Assembly (NCBI GenBank): GCA_902363255.1
Contig: CABIZO010000005.1
Location: 223,928 to 287,927, forward strand
Reading direction: 5' to 3'
Source of the DNA: Peptostreptococcaceae bacterium
GTDB lineage: Bacteria; Bacillota; Clostridia; Peptostreptococcales; Peptostreptococcaceae
Length of the DNA: 64,000 nucleotides
The position numbers and the translations under genes are program-made. The notes beneath the pieces were generated by a model. It was not told where the DNA came from. It saw nothing but the letters and a program-made list of their open reading frames with translations, and searched no databases. Below, piece by piece: positions 1 through 9,444 of this stretch (position 1 is the stretch's first letter; each line of letters starts with the position of its first letter).

Positions 1-1
1 T

Positions 2-1042
2 GATGAAATTAGAGGTATGAAAGTTAGAACTAATGCAGATAACCCAAGAGACGCAAAAACTGCTGTAGATTTTGGTGCAGAAGGTATAGGGCTTTGTAGA
101 ACTGAGCATATGTTCTTCGATGAAGATAGAATACCTGCTGTTAGAAAGATGATATTATCAAATACTGTGGAAGATAGAGTTGAGGCTTTGGATAAGTTAT
201 TACCTATGCAACAACAAGATTTTGTTGATATATATAAGGTTATGGGTGATAGACCAGTTAATATAAGATTATTAGATCCACCTCTTCATGAGTTCTTACC
301 ACATGATGATGAAACAATAGAAGAGCTTGCTAAAGATATGAATATACCAGCAAGTGAAATTAAAAAGAGAATAGTTGATTTAGCTGAATTTAACCCTATG
401 CTTGGTCATAGAGGATGTAGATTAGCAGTTACTTATCCAGAAATAGCAGTAATGCAAACTAAGGCTATAATAAATGCTGTTATTGAAGTTAACAAAGAAG
501 GTTTAAATGTGGAACCTGAAATAATGATTCCTTTAGTAGGTGCACTAAATGAATTCAGAGTAGTTAAGAATATTATAGTAGAAACAGCAAATCAAATAAT
601 AGAAGAGAATAATGTTGACTTGAAATATACTGTAGGTACAATGATAGAGATACCTAGAGCTTGTTTAATAGCTGATGAAATAGCAAGAGAAGCTGATTTC
701 TTCTCATTTGGTACAAATGACTTAACACAAATGACATTTGGATATTCTAGAGATGATGCTGGAAAATTCTTAGGTCAATATGTGGATGAAGAAATACTAG
801 AAAAAGATCCATTCCAAGTATTAGACCAAAATGGTGTCGGTAAATTAGTAAAAATGGCATCAACACTAGCTAGACAAGAAAAAGGTGATAAAATTAAACT
901 TGGAATATGTGGAGAACATGGAGGAGACCCTGCATCAGTAGAGTTCTGTTATAATACTGGACTTAACTATGTATCTTGCTCACCATATAGAGTGCCGATA
1001 GCTAGACTTGCAGCAGCGCAAGCAACTATTAAAAATAAATAA
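2..1042 (+). CDS. ppdK: Pyruvate, phosphate dikinase, C-terminal part (5' end outside window)
   Basis: The reading frame is open from the first bases, so this is the last ~346 residues of a protein usually about 870-880 aa long. It interconverts pyruvate, ATP and phosphate with PEP, AMP and pyrophosphate in the cytoplasm. The visible part is the PEP/pyruvate-binding TIM barrel: it opens with the GAEGIGLCRTEHMFF segment, carries SFGTNDLTQMTFG, and ends with GICGEHGGDP, whose Cys is the catalytic acid/base of the family. The ATG at 17 is internal. A hairpin terminator follows the stop. The domain layout is shared with PTS Enzyme I, but the GLCRTEHMFF and SPYRVPIARLAAAQ wording is that of PPDK. 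Confidence 0.95.
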   Translation, partial: DEIRGMKVRTNADNPRDAKTAVDFGAEGIGLCRTEHMFFDEDRIPAVRKMILSNTVEDRVEALDKLLPMQQQDFVDIYKVMGDRPVNIRLLDPPLHEFLPHDDETIEELAKDMNIPASEIKKRIVDLAEFNPMLGHRGCRLAVTYPEIAVMQTKAIINAVIEVNKEGLNVEPEIMIPLVGALNEFRVVKNIIVETANQIIEENNVDLKYTVGTMIEIPRACLIADEIAREADFFSFGTNDLTQMTFGYSRDDAGKFLGQYVDEEILEKDPFQVLDQNGVGKLVKMASTLARQEKGDKIKLGICGEHGGDPASVEFCYNTGLNYVSCSPYRVPIARLAAAQATIKNK

Positions 1043-1080
1043 TATATTACTATTATAAATAAATTTAAAATTATTTTTGA

Positions 1081-1119
1081 AAACCCCGTAAACACTATTG
1101 AATAGTGCTTATGGGGTTT
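1081..1119 (+). terminator. Terminator after ppdK
   Basis: AAACCCC pairs with GGGGTTT around an inner CACTATT/AATAGTG stem. The U tract is short and interrupted. It sits 39 bases after the stop codon. Confidence 0.7.
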
Positions 1120-1285
1120 GATATTTAAATAAAATAAAGACGAGAAGAGTATTGAAAAAGTCACAATACTATATATAAGGGGATATAATAGCATATTAAT
1201 GTTAAATTATTATTAAAAATATTAAAAAATAGGAAATTTGACTTGAATATTAATATATAATTTTATTATAAGGGGGTGTTATATA

Positions 1286-2929
1286 TTGATAGGTATGATG
1301 ATTATTTGTGCATTAGTTCTATTAATATGCATAACATCAAGCAAGGTGTTATATAAATTTGGAGTACCTATTCTTTTAATATTTATAGTATTAGGAATGC
1401 TATTCGGATCAGATGGAATTGTTGGAATATATTTTGATAACTATGACCTTACAAATAAACTGTGCTCAATTGCGCTAATTTTCATAATGTTCTTCGGTGG
1501 ATTTGGGACCAATTGGAACATGGCAAAATCAGTTGCGATTCCATCAATATTTATGTCTACTTTAGGGGTTATTATAACAGCTGGTTTAACTGGAGTTTTT
1601 TGCGTTGCAGTATTAAAGACAGATTTATTAGAAGGTTTACTCATAGGATCTATAGTTGCATCTACAGATGCGGCATCAGTTTTTTCCATACTACGTTCAC
1701 AAAAATTAAATCTAAAGGGATCCATTGCATCCATATTAGAAATTGAGAGTGGAAGCAATGATCCAATTGCTTATATGCTAACTGTTATACTGCTTGGATT
1801 GATGTCTAATAAAGGTTATGGGATTATAGTGCCTATGTTGATAAGTCAAATTTTTGTAGGTATAATATCAGCAATAATATTAGCAAAATTTACAATATAT
1901 TTACTAAGACATATTAATTTTGAAATAGACGGATTTTATCCCATATTTGTAACTGCCATTGCAGTACTATCATACGCACTAAGTGTATATTTAGGAGGTA
2001 ATGGTTACTTAAGTGCATATATATCAGGTATTATTATTGGCAATAGCAAGATTCCACATAAAAAAAGTATATTTCAATTCTTTGATGGTATATCATGGAT
2101 TATGCAAATAATGCTATTTTTTCTATTGGGATTATTATCATTTCCATCAAGAATGTCATCTATAATGATAGAGGGTATTGCAATATCTATATTTATGATT
2201 CTTATAGCAAGACCTGTGGCTACATTTAGTATATTAACTTGGTTTAAGGTACCATTCAAGCAACAAATTTTCATATCGTGGGTTGGACTTAGAGGTGCAG
2301 CATCAATAGCTTTTGCAATATATGCAGTAACTTATGGAATTACCATTCATAATGATATTTTCCACATTATATTTTTTGTAGCACTATTTTCTGTTGCAGT
2401 CCAGGGTAGTCTTATTCCAAAGGTAGCTAAAAAACTTGATTTAATAGATGAACAATCTTCCGTATTAAAAACTTTTAATGATTATAAAGAAGAAATTGGA
2501 ACTAAATTAATTGAATTATTAATTGATTCAAATAGTAATTTTGCGAACAAAACAATAATGGATGCGAATATACCAGAAGACATACTTATAGTGATGATAA
2601 AAAGAGATGGAGATGTATTTGTTCCAAATGGATCTACATTAATATTACCAGAAGATATATTAGTATTAACAGGTAATAACTTAGACAAATTTAGAGAGTA
2701 TAAAGAAGAAAAAAGTGTGAAACTAATGGAAATTTCTGTTTCTAAAAATAGTCATTTAGTTAATAAAGCTATTGTAGATGTAGATATGCCAGAAGATATT
2801 TTAATAGTAATGATAAAAAGACACGGAAGTATAATAATACCAAATGGATCTACCTTAATATTACCAGGGGACATTTTAGTAATAACAGGAACACATTTAA
2901 ATGAAGTAAATGTGCTTGCAACATCATAA
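1286..2929 (+). CDS. Potassium/proton (CPA1-type) antiporter with two C-terminal RCK_C domains
   Basis: This is a 547-aa integral membrane cation/proton exchanger of the CPA1/NhaP2 type. Start is TTG, 7 bases after an AGGGGGTG ribosome site. Residues ~1-390 form about a dozen membrane helices and include the family segments ASTDAASVFSIL and ESGSNDPIAYML, with the acidic residues expected in the transport site. Residues ~400-547 carry two TrkA_C/RCK_C-like domains in tandem that are near duplicates: each contains PEDILIVMIKR, then PNGSTLILP and an ILVLTG/ILVITG end. Such domains usually gate on nucleotide or ion binding. Potassium rather than sodium as substrate is an inference from the RCK_C domains. 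The gene appears monocistronic. Confidence 0.85.
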   Translation: MIGMMIICALVLLICITSSKVLYKFGVPILLIFIVLGMLFGSDGIVGIYFDNYDLTNKLCSIALIFIMFFGGFGTNWNMAKSVAIPSIFMSTLGVIITAGLTGVFCVAVLKTDLLEGLLIGSIVASTDAASVFSILRSQKLNLKGSIASILEIESGSNDPIAYMLTVILLGLMSNKGYGIIVPMLISQIFVGIISAIILAKFTIYLLRHINFEIDGFYPIFVTAIAVLSYALSVYLGGNGYLSAYISGIIIGNSKIPHKKSIFQFFDGISWIMQIMLFFLLGLLSFPSRMSSIMIEGIAISIFMILIARPVATFSILTWFKVPFKQQIFISWVGLRGAASIAFAIYAVTYGITIHNDIFHIIFFVALFSVAVQGSLIPKVAKKLDLIDEQSSVLKTFNDYKEEIGTKLIELLIDSNSNFANKTIMDANIPEDILIVMIKRDGDVFVPNGSTLILPEDILVLTGNNLDKFREYKEEKSVKLMEISVSKNSHLVNKAIVDVDMPEDILIVMIKRHGSIIIPNGSTLILPGDILVITGTHLNEVNVLATS

Positions 2930-2997
2930 GTTTGTAGAGGATAAAGTTGTTTAGGTTTTATGTTTATTAAATTAGTTTATAAAACTATGAAAATAAA

Positions 2998-3047
2998 AAA
3001 CTATTTTGAATTTACACTTATTAAAGTGAACTCAAAATAGTTTTTTA
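2998..3047 (+). terminator. Terminator after antiporter gene
   Basis: An imperfect inverted repeat (CTATTTTGAATTTACACTT against AAGTGAACTCAAAATAG) is followed by TTTTTT. Confidence 0.8.
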
Positions 3048-3084
3048 TTATTTAAGAAAGATAATAAGTTTAGATTTATTTAAA

Positions 3085-3112
3085 AAAATCGGAGCCTTAG
3101 GCTTCCGATTTT
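3085..3112 (-). terminator. Terminator of the pepQ-type gene
   Basis: On the minus strand ATCGGAAGCC/GGCTCCGAT forms a stem with one bulged base and is followed by seven T. It lies just past the stop of the minus-strand peptidase gene. Confidence 0.85.
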
Positions 3113-3133
3113 CTATAAATATTAAAGTACTAA

Positions 3134-4213
3134 TTATTTTATAACAATTAAATCTTTAGTTACGTTGTTTAATACTTCACATCCATCTTCAGTTATTAAT
3201 ACTAAATCTTCTATTCTAACTCCAACTTCACCTGGTAAGTATACACCTGGTTCAACAGAGAATATCATACCTGGCTTTAATATAGCTTCATTTACAGAAG
3301 ATACATCACCAAATTCATGACATTCCATTCCTATAGAGTGACCAGTTCTATGAGTAAAGTATTCTCCGTAACCTTTTTCAGTTATGTAGTCACGGCAAGC
3401 ATTATCTACATCACAGAATCTATTTCCTGGTTTACAAGCAGCTATACCTCTTAGGTTAGCTTCTTTAACTATCTCATATACTTCTTTTCCTTTTTCAGAA
3501 ACTTCACCAATAAATACTGTTCTAGTCATATCAGAACAATATCCATCTTTTACACAACCTATGTCAAGAACAACAGAATCTCCAAATTTACCTTTAGAAT
3601 TATCTGATTCATGGTGAGGGTCAGCTGCATTAGCTCCATATCCTATGATTGGATCAAAAGAAAATTCTGGAGCACCCATTTCACTATACATCTCGAATAA
3701 TTTATCTGCCATTTCTAATTCAGTGTAACCTTCTGTTACAAGAGGCATTAATTTTTCCATAGCAGCATCATTTATTTTTGATGCGACTCTCATTAATTCT
3801 TGTTCTTTTTCATCTTTTATTTGACGTATATCATCTACTATAAATGATCCATCAATAAATTTAGTTGCATTTAATTTACCCATTAAAGGTAATAAGAATT
3901 TAGCTGGCCATACTTTATCTATACCAACTACAGTATTTTCTCTCATACAATTTGCTAACATACCTACATAATCATCAGTATCATCAAAGTAAACTATTTC
4001 AGCTCCTTCAATTGGAGTAGATTGTGGGAATAGTTTACCTATGAAAAACTTATGGTTACCCTCAACATCAAGATAAAGAGCAAGCATTCTTTCTCCACAG
4101 TTTAGCATACGGCCTGTTAAATAACATATAGAAGCTGGATCAGCTACTATTAGTTGAGGAATATTGTTTTCCTTCATTGATGTAATGATTCTTTGTAATT
4201 TCATTTGATCCAT
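3134..4213 (-). CDS. pepQ: Xaa-Pro dipeptidase/aminopeptidase, M24 family
   Basis: A 359-aa cytoplasmic metallopeptidase of the M24 (pita-bread) fold that removes an N-terminal residue preceding proline. The N-terminal ~125 residues are the creatinase-type domain, the rest is the catalytic domain. All five metal ligands are visible: D217 and D228 (LDIGCVKDGYCSDMTR), H292 (GHSIGMECHE), E321 (EPGVY) and E335 (VRIEDLV). Length fits PepQ/short PepP proteins. It is transcribed away from a second, longer M24 peptidase, with a good promoter in the gap. A PepQ versus general Xaa-Pro aminopeptidase assignment is not certain. It fits a peptide-fermenting lifestyle with the peptide transporter and PepT downstream. 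Confidence 0.9.
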   Translation of the reverse strand: MDQMKLQRIITSMKENNIPQLIVADPASICYLTGRMLNCGERMLALYLDVEGNHKFFIGKLFPQSTPIEGAEIVYFDDTDDYVGMLANCMRENTVVGIDKVWPAKFLLPLMGKLNATKFIDGSFIVDDIRQIKDEKEQELMRVASKINDAAMEKLMPLVTEGYTELEMADKLFEMYSEMGAPEFSFDPIIGYGANAADPHHESDNSKGKFGDSVVLDIGCVKDGYCSDMTRTVFIGEVSEKGKEVYEIVKEANLRGIAACKPGNRFCDVDNACRDYITEKGYGEYFTHRTGHSIGMECHEFGDVSSVNEAILKPGMIFSVEPGVYLPGEVGVRIEDLVLITEDGCEVLNNVTKDLIVIK

Positions 4214-4282
4214 TAATAAATCCCCCTATTGTAAGTACAAATTAATTAATTTAAAATTTAGTAATCTAAATTAACTAAGATA

Positions 4283-4311
4283 ATTGTAGTATTCATGTTT
4301 GACAAAGTCAA
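4283..4311 (-). promoter_or_regulatory. Sigma-A-type promoter of the pepQ-type gene
   Basis: On the minus strand TTGACT (4311-4306) and TACAAT (4288-4283) are separated by exactly 17 bases, about 70 bases upstream of the start codon. No equally good promoter was seen for the divergent gene in the rest of the 4214-4619 gap, which is otherwise AT-rich and featureless. Confidence 0.75.
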
Positions 4312-4619
4312 TATTAGTCATCCAAAACTTAAAAAATAAAAAAATAAGATATTCAGACTTAAATAATAATTCTAATAATTCTAAAAATTGTAATAAAATG
4401 TAGTGATAGCGAGTAATACGGCGAATAATAGTATATTTATATAAAAATACATTGATATATAGTGTAATTATTCAAGTATTATATTATAATTACTGGTGAT
4501 AAGACATGTTAAATACAAATATATATTTCAAATGAAATAATTATATTAAAATGTATATAACTTGTAGCTAATTTAATGTCAAATGTTTTACAAAATATTA
4601 TGTTTAGGGGTGGATAGTT

Positions 4620-6413
4620 ATGAGTATAGTAAATAGGGTATCTGCACTTAGAAAAATAATGGAAGATAGAAACATTGATGCTTACATTATTCCTTCTGCA
4701 GACAATCATCAAAGTGAGTATGTTGGGGAGCATTTTAAATCTAGACAATTTATTTCAGGATTTAAAGGTTCAGCAGGAACTGTAGTAATAACTAAAGAAA
4801 AAGCTGGATTATGGACTGATGGAAGATATTTTATACAAGCTGAAAAAGAGTTATCAGGAAGTGGTATTGACTTATTCAAAATGGGAGAAGAGGGAGTACC
4901 TACTGTTAATGAGTTTGTAGTAGAAAATATAACACAAGGTGGAAGTTTAGGTTTTGATGGAAGATTAATAGCAGCTGGTGAAGGATTAGAGCTTAAAGCA
5001 GAATTAGGAAAGAAAAACGTTACCATTAAGTATGATGAAGATCTTATTGATTTAGTATGGGGAGATAGACCGAGTTTATCTGAAGAAAAAGCCTTTGGAC
5101 TGGATGAAAAGTATGCTGGAGAAAGTTTTGAATCAAAAATAAATAGAATAAGAAGTGTTATGAGAGAAAATAATGCAACTATTCATGTGGTTACAACTTT
5201 AGATGAAGTAGCATGGATTTTTAATATAAGAGGAAATGATGTAAGTTATACGCCAGTAGTGCTTGCTTATGCAGCAATTACTCTTGATAAAACTTATTTA
5301 TTTATTGATGAGAAAAAGCTTGATGATAATATCAAATCAGAATTTAATAAATCTAGTATAGAAATAAGACCATACAATGATGTTTATGATTTTATAGAAA
5401 ATTTAGATGAAAAAGAAGTTATAATGTTAGATACAGAGAGAGTAAATTATTCTCTATATAATAGTATTTCTGAAAATATTAAAAAAGTAGAAATAGAAAA
5501 CCCTGCAGTTTTAATGAAGGCAATGAAAAATAAAACTGAGTTAAATAATATAAAAAATGCCTATATAAAGGATGGTATAGCTTGTACTAAATTTATGTAC
5601 TGGTTAAAAAATAATGTTGGTAAAATTCCAATAAGTGAGCTTAGTGCATCAGAAAAATTATTACAACTTAGAAAAGAGCAAGAAGGATTTGTTGATTTAA
5701 GTTTTGAAACTATAGCAGGTTACAAAGAACATGCAGCTATGATGCATTATGCAGCAACTGAAGAAAGTGATTATGAAATAGATGCAGAGCATATGTTATT
5801 AGTGGATTCTGGTGGTCATTATTTAGAGGGAACTACTGATATAACAAGAACTTACATATTAGGAGAGATATCAGATGAACTAAAAACTCATTATACTGCA
5901 GTACTTAGAGGAATGATAAATCTTTCAATGGCTAAGTTTTTATATGGATGTAGAGGATATAACTTAGATATACTTGCAAGAGGCCCAATGTGGGATATGG
6001 GAATTGACTACAAATGTGGAACAGGACATGGTGTAGGATATATGTTAAGCGTACATGAAGGACCAACTGGATTTAGATGGTATATTGTGCCTGCTAAACA
6101 TGAAACAACTCCATTTGAAGAAGGTATGGTTATAACAAATGAACCAGGAATTTATATGGAAGGCTCTCATGGAATTCGTATAGAAAATCAATTAGTTGTT
6201 AAAAAACTAGAAAAAAATATAAATGGACAATTTATGGCATTTGATACAATAACTATGTGTCCAATAGATTTAGATGGAATTAATCCAACTTTAATGAATG
6301 AAAGAGAAAAAGCATTTTTAAATGATTATCATAAGAATGTATATGAAACAATCAGTCCTTATTTAACTGATGAAGAAAAAGATTGGTTAAAAGAATATAC
6401 AAGAGAAATATAA
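4620..6413 (+). CDS. Xaa-Pro aminopeptidase, long M24B form
   Basis: A 597-aa aminopeptidase P of the long form, with two creatinase-like N-terminal domains (about 1-310), the M24 catalytic domain (about 310-530) and the short C-terminal extension typical of this subgroup. Metal ligands are D396 and D407 (VDSGGHYLEGTTDITRTY), H470 (GTGHGVGYMLSVHEGP), E508 (NEPGIY) and E522 (GIRIENQL). It should release N-terminal residues before proline from peptides in the cytoplasm. ATG lies 7 bases after AGGGGTGG. It is divergent from the shorter M24 peptidase and followed by a peptide transporter gene. Confidence 0.9.
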   Translation: MSIVNRVSALRKIMEDRNIDAYIIPSADNHQSEYVGEHFKSRQFISGFKGSAGTVVITKEKAGLWTDGRYFIQAEKELSGSGIDLFKMGEEGVPTVNEFVVENITQGGSLGFDGRLIAAGEGLELKAELGKKNVTIKYDEDLIDLVWGDRPSLSEEKAFGLDEKYAGESFESKINRIRSVMRENNATIHVVTTLDEVAWIFNIRGNDVSYTPVVLAYAAITLDKTYLFIDEKKLDDNIKSEFNKSSIEIRPYNDVYDFIENLDEKEVIMLDTERVNYSLYNSISENIKKVEIENPAVLMKAMKNKTELNNIKNAYIKDGIACTKFMYWLKNNVGKIPISELSASEKLLQLRKEQEGFVDLSFETIAGYKEHAAMMHYAATEESDYEIDAEHMLLVDSGGHYLEGTTDITRTYILGEISDELKTHYTAVLRGMINLSMAKFLYGCRGYNLDILARGPMWDMGIDYKCGTGHGVGYMLSVHEGPTGFRWYIVPAKHETTPFEEGMVITNEPGIYMEGSHGIRIENQLVVKKLEKNINGQFMAFDTITMCPIDLDGINPTLMNEREKAFLNDYHKNVYETISPYLTDEEKDWLKEYTREI

Positions 6414-6443
6414 TATAAAATTTGGTATCAAATTAGGTGGTTT

Positions 6444-6483
6444 ATAACTATTAAAGATGTATTGTTACATATTTAATAGTTAT
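6444..6483 (+). other. Strong hairpin after the aminopeptidase gene
   Basis: ATAACTATTAAA (6444-6455) pairs perfectly with TTTAATAGTTAT (6472-6483). There is no U tract on the plus strand, so a terminator role is doubtful. Confidence 0.5.
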
Positions 6484-6491
6484 CATAAATC

Positions 6492-6560
6492 TGTGTACGA
6501 CATAATCAGACATATTTATTAACAGCTTAGGAAATGACTGATTAGAAAAGATACACGACA
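6492..6560 (+). promoter_or_regulatory. Structured 5' leader of the peptide transporter gene (unclassified)
   Basis: TAATCAGACAT (6503-6513) pairs with ATGACTGATTA (6534-6544) at 10 of 11 positions. Outside it TGTGTA (6492-6497) pairs with TACACG (6552-6557). The two stems are separated by an asymmetric internal loop, CGACA against GAAAAGA. It ends about 25 bases before the start codon. It matches no riboswitch class I recognise. Confidence 0.35.
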
Positions 6561-6584
6561 AATACATTATATATGGGGGACAAC

Positions 6585-7964
6585 ATGGAAAACACAGTTA
6601 AATCAAAAAAGAGACCTTTTGCTTTCTACTTATGTTCAAGTACTTTTTCATTTGAAAGAGCTGCATATTATGGAAGTAAAGGAATATTATTATTATTCAT
6701 TGCAGCAAGTGTTGCAACAGGCGGATTAGGTCTTACATCAGACCAGGCAGCTTTAGCAGTTGCTAATTTAGTTGCTTTTACTTACTTAGCACCAATATTT
6801 GGTGGTATGGTTTGTGATAGATGGTTAGGAGCTAGATATGCAATACCAGTGGGAATGTTAATAATGGGTGCAGGTTATTTTATAGGAGCTAATGCTACAG
6901 ATATAACAGGAATAAATATAATGATAGCGTTAGTTGCTTTAGGAACAGGTTTATTTAAAGGAAATTTATCTGCATTAACAGGTACTCTATTTGAAGATGA
7001 AGATCAACTTGATTCTGCATTCTCAACACAATATAGTTTCATAAATATAGGTAGTTTCTTCGGAACAACTTTCTTCGGATTTGCTTATATGTACTTATTT
7101 AACAAAGGTGAAGTTTTAGGATTTACAGCATGCTTTAAATTCTCAGCAGCCATAATGATAGTAGGAGCAATAATATTTATTTTAGGATGGAAGTTCTTAG
7201 GGGAGCATGGTAAAAAGCCATTTTTAGCTGGTCAAGAAAAGGATGATACTACAAAAGATGATAATAAATCACCATTAACTATAATAGAAAAGAAAAGAAT
7301 AATGGCTATAGTTTTAGTTTCTACTTTTTCAGTAATATTCTGGTTATTCTGGTATGTTACTTATTTAGCGGTTTATGATTATGGTGGAACTTTTGTAGAT
7401 ATGTCTATAGGAAACTTTGAAGTACCTTTATTATGGTTTGACTCAGAAAATGCATTTTTATGTATAGCTCTTGGGCCAATTCTAGGTTCTTTATGGTATA
7501 AATTATCACAAAGACCACAAGGAGACTTATCTTTATTTAAGAAAACTGGTATAGGACTTGCTTTCTTAGGAGTTGCATTTTTAATGTTAGTTGGAGCTGA
7601 ATTCACAAGAGGAATAGGTGCTCCAGAAACAGCGAAGGCTTCTATAGGATGGATAATAGCATTTGGATTCTTCTTAAGTTTGGGCGAGATGTGTTTCTCT
7701 CCACTTGGAAATTCATTTGTAAGTAAATATGCTCCAAAGAAATACTTAGCAGTATTAATGGGAGTTTGGACTTTTGCCACATTTATAGCTGGTAAAACTC
7801 ATGGAGCTATATACAATTTTACTAAACAATTCGATATGATAATAGTTTACACTGTAATACCAGTAATCTTATTTGTTTGTGCAGTAGCATTATTTGCATT
7901 AGATAAAAAATTAAGTAAATTAGTTGCTGATGATAGTGAAAATGCTGACAAAATGGCAGTTTAA
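6585..7964 (+). CDS. POT/PTR2 family proton-coupled oligopeptide transporter
   Basis: A 459-aa membrane protein with about 12-14 hydrophobic helices, importing di/tripeptides with protons. Family signatures are FERAAYYGSKG near the N-terminus and FKGNLSALTGTLF followed by YSFINIGSFFG. In the ExxER motif the first acidic residue is Phe here (FSFER), so proton coupling may differ from the textbook pattern. I place the start at the ATG at 6585 because the GGGGG ribosome site lies inside the longer frame that opens at 6573. Its neighbours (two proline peptidases upstream, peptidase T downstream) form a peptide uptake and breakdown block. Confidence 0.9.
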   Translation: MENTVKSKKRPFAFYLCSSTFSFERAAYYGSKGILLLFIAASVATGGLGLTSDQAALAVANLVAFTYLAPIFGGMVCDRWLGARYAIPVGMLIMGAGYFIGANATDITGINIMIALVALGTGLFKGNLSALTGTLFEDEDQLDSAFSTQYSFINIGSFFGTTFFGFAYMYLFNKGEVLGFTACFKFSAAIMIVGAIIFILGWKFLGEHGKKPFLAGQEKDDTTKDDNKSPLTIIEKKRIMAIVLVSTFSVIFWLFWYVTYLAVYDYGGTFVDMSIGNFEVPLLWFDSENAFLCIALGPILGSLWYKLSQRPQGDLSLFKKTGIGLAFLGVAFLMLVGAEFTRGIGAPETAKASIGWIIAFGFFLSLGEMCFSPLGNSFVSKYAPKKYLAVLMGVWTFATFIAGKTHGAIYNFTKQFDMIIVYTVIPVILFVCAVALFALDKKLSKLVADDSENADKMAV

Positions 7965-7996
7965 TATTGTCATAGATTAATATGAAATAAATACTT

Positions 7997-8037
7997 AACT
8001 GGGTTCTGAGCTGTTACAGAGCCCAGTTTTTGTTTTA
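7997..8037 (+). terminator. Terminator after peptide transporter gene
   Basis: AACTGGGTTCTG pairs with CAGAGCCCAGTT (one G-U pair) and is followed by TTTTTG. Confidence 0.85.
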
Positions 8038-8071
8038 TTAATATATATTTATTTATAAGGAGAGTAATAAT

Positions 8072-9289
8072 ATGAAAGCGTATGAAAGAATGTTGAACTA
8101 TGTGAAAGTTTGGACTACTAGTGATAGTAGTAGCGAAACAGTACCTTCTACTTCTCGTCAATTTGATTTAGCTAAATTATTAGTTGAAGAAATGAAAGAA
8201 TTAGGTATAGAAGATGCTCATGTAGATGAAAAATGCTATGTGTATGGAACTTTACCTGCAACAAAAGGATATGAAGATAAAGCTAAATTAGGATTTATAG
8301 CTCATTTAGATACTTCAGAAGATATAAGTGGACAAAATGTAAATCCACAAATCATAGAAAATTATAATGGTGAAGATATAGTTTTAGGTGACAGTGGAAG
8401 GGTTATAAGAATTTCTGATTTTCCTCATTTAAAAGAGTTTAAGGGAAGAACTTTAATAACTACAGATGGAACTACTTTACTTGGTGCAGATGATAAAGCA
8501 GGAATAGCTGAAATAATGACTGCCATAGAAAGAATACAAAAAGAAAATATACCACATGGTAAAATATGCATAGGATTTAATCCGGATGAAGAAATAGGTA
8601 CAGGAGCTCATAATTTTGATGTTGAAAAATTTGGAGCTGATTTTGCATATACTTTAGATGGATGGTTAGAAGGACAAATAGAATATGAAAACTTCAATGC
8701 ATCATTAGCAACATTTGAAATAAAAGGTATAAATGTTCATCCAGGTAGTGCTAAAGATATAATGGTAAATTCGCAATTATTAGCTATGGAGATAAACTCA
8801 ATGTTGCCAAATGAAACTCCAGCTAATACTGAAGGATATGAAGGATTCTATCACTTGATGGAAACTACAGGTTCAGTTGAATATTCTAAACTGGTTTACA
8901 TAGTTAGAGATCATGATGCAGATAAATTTAGTGCAAGAAATGAACTGTTACAAAATATAGAAAAAACTATGAATGAAAAATATGGGGATGGTGTAGTAAC
9001 CCTTACTATAAAACAACAATATAGAAATATGAAAGAAAAAATAGAACCATGTATGCATTTAATAGATAATGCTAAGAAAGCTATAAGAGCAGTAGGTTTA
9101 GAGCCAACTGTAGATGCAATACGTGGAGGAACTGATGGGGCACAACTTAGCTTCAAAGGGCTTCCTTGTCCAAACCTAGGAACTGGTGGAGCTGCTTATC
9201 ATGGAGCTTGTGAACATATAAGTGTGGAAGGTATGGATAAAGTTGTAGATATAGCCGTTGAATTAGTTAAAATATATGGAGCTATGTAA
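8072..9289 (+). CDS. pepT: Peptidase T (tripeptide aminopeptidase)
   Basis: A 405-aa cytoplasmic M20B zinc peptidase that removes the N-terminal residue of tripeptides. Metal and catalytic residues are visible: H78 and D80 in FIAHLDTSED, D140 in GADDKAGIAEI, E173/E174 in NPDEEIGTGAH, followed by the dimerisation domain and the RGGTDGAQLS and GGAAYHGACEH segments. Length matches PepT (about 405-410 aa). The ATG follows a GGAGAG ribosome site. It is separated by a terminator from the transporter, so it probably has its own promoter in the short 7.97-8.07 kb gap, though I do not see a clear one. Confidence 0.95.
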   Translation: MKAYERMLNYVKVWTTSDSSSETVPSTSRQFDLAKLLVEEMKELGIEDAHVDEKCYVYGTLPATKGYEDKAKLGFIAHLDTSEDISGQNVNPQIIENYNGEDIVLGDSGRVIRISDFPHLKEFKGRTLITTDGTTLLGADDKAGIAEIMTAIERIQKENIPHGKICIGFNPDEEIGTGAHNFDVEKFGADFAYTLDGWLEGQIEYENFNASLATFEIKGINVHPGSAKDIMVNSQLLAMEINSMLPNETPANTEGYEGFYHLMETTGSVEYSKLVYIVRDHDADKFSARNELLQNIEKTMNEKYGDGVVTLTIKQQYRNMKEKIEPCMHLIDNAKKAIRAVGLEPTVDAIRGGTDGAQLSFKGLPCPNLGTGGAAYHGACEHISVEGMDKVVDIAVELVKIYGAM

Positions 9290-9309
9290 ATAATATAACT
9301 ATAAATATT

Positions 9310-9343
9310 AAAAAACTGATCTTAAAAATAAGATCAGTTTTTT
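9310..9343 (+). terminator. Terminator after pepT
   Basis: AAAACTGATCTTA pairs with TAAGATCAGTTTT and runs into TTTTTT. Confidence 0.9.
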
Positions 9344-9400
9344 ATTTAAATTTATCTGATGAAATAATATTTTATATAATTAATTACTATAATTTTTAAT

Positions 9401-9444
9401 AAAAAATATAGGTATAAATCTAAGAATTTACACCTATATTTTTT
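9401..9444 (-). terminator. Terminator of topB (reads in both directions)
   Basis: A long stem, AAAAAATATAGGTATAAAT against ATTTACACCTATATTTTTT, overlaps the last codon of topB and has T runs on either strand. Confidence 0.8.

Noticed and set aside
967..1194. 75-codon minus-strand frame over the end of ppdK
   Set aside because: Overlaps a conserved gene and a terminator, lacks a ribosome site, and its low-complexity hydrophobic product is typical of antisense AT-rich DNA.
1462..1746. 94-codon frame inside the antiporter gene
   Set aside because: Out-of-frame shadow of a clear membrane protein gene, no ribosome site.
7379..7780. 133-codon minus-strand frame inside the peptide transporter gene
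   Set aside because: Antisense to a conserved protein; no motifs or ribosome site.
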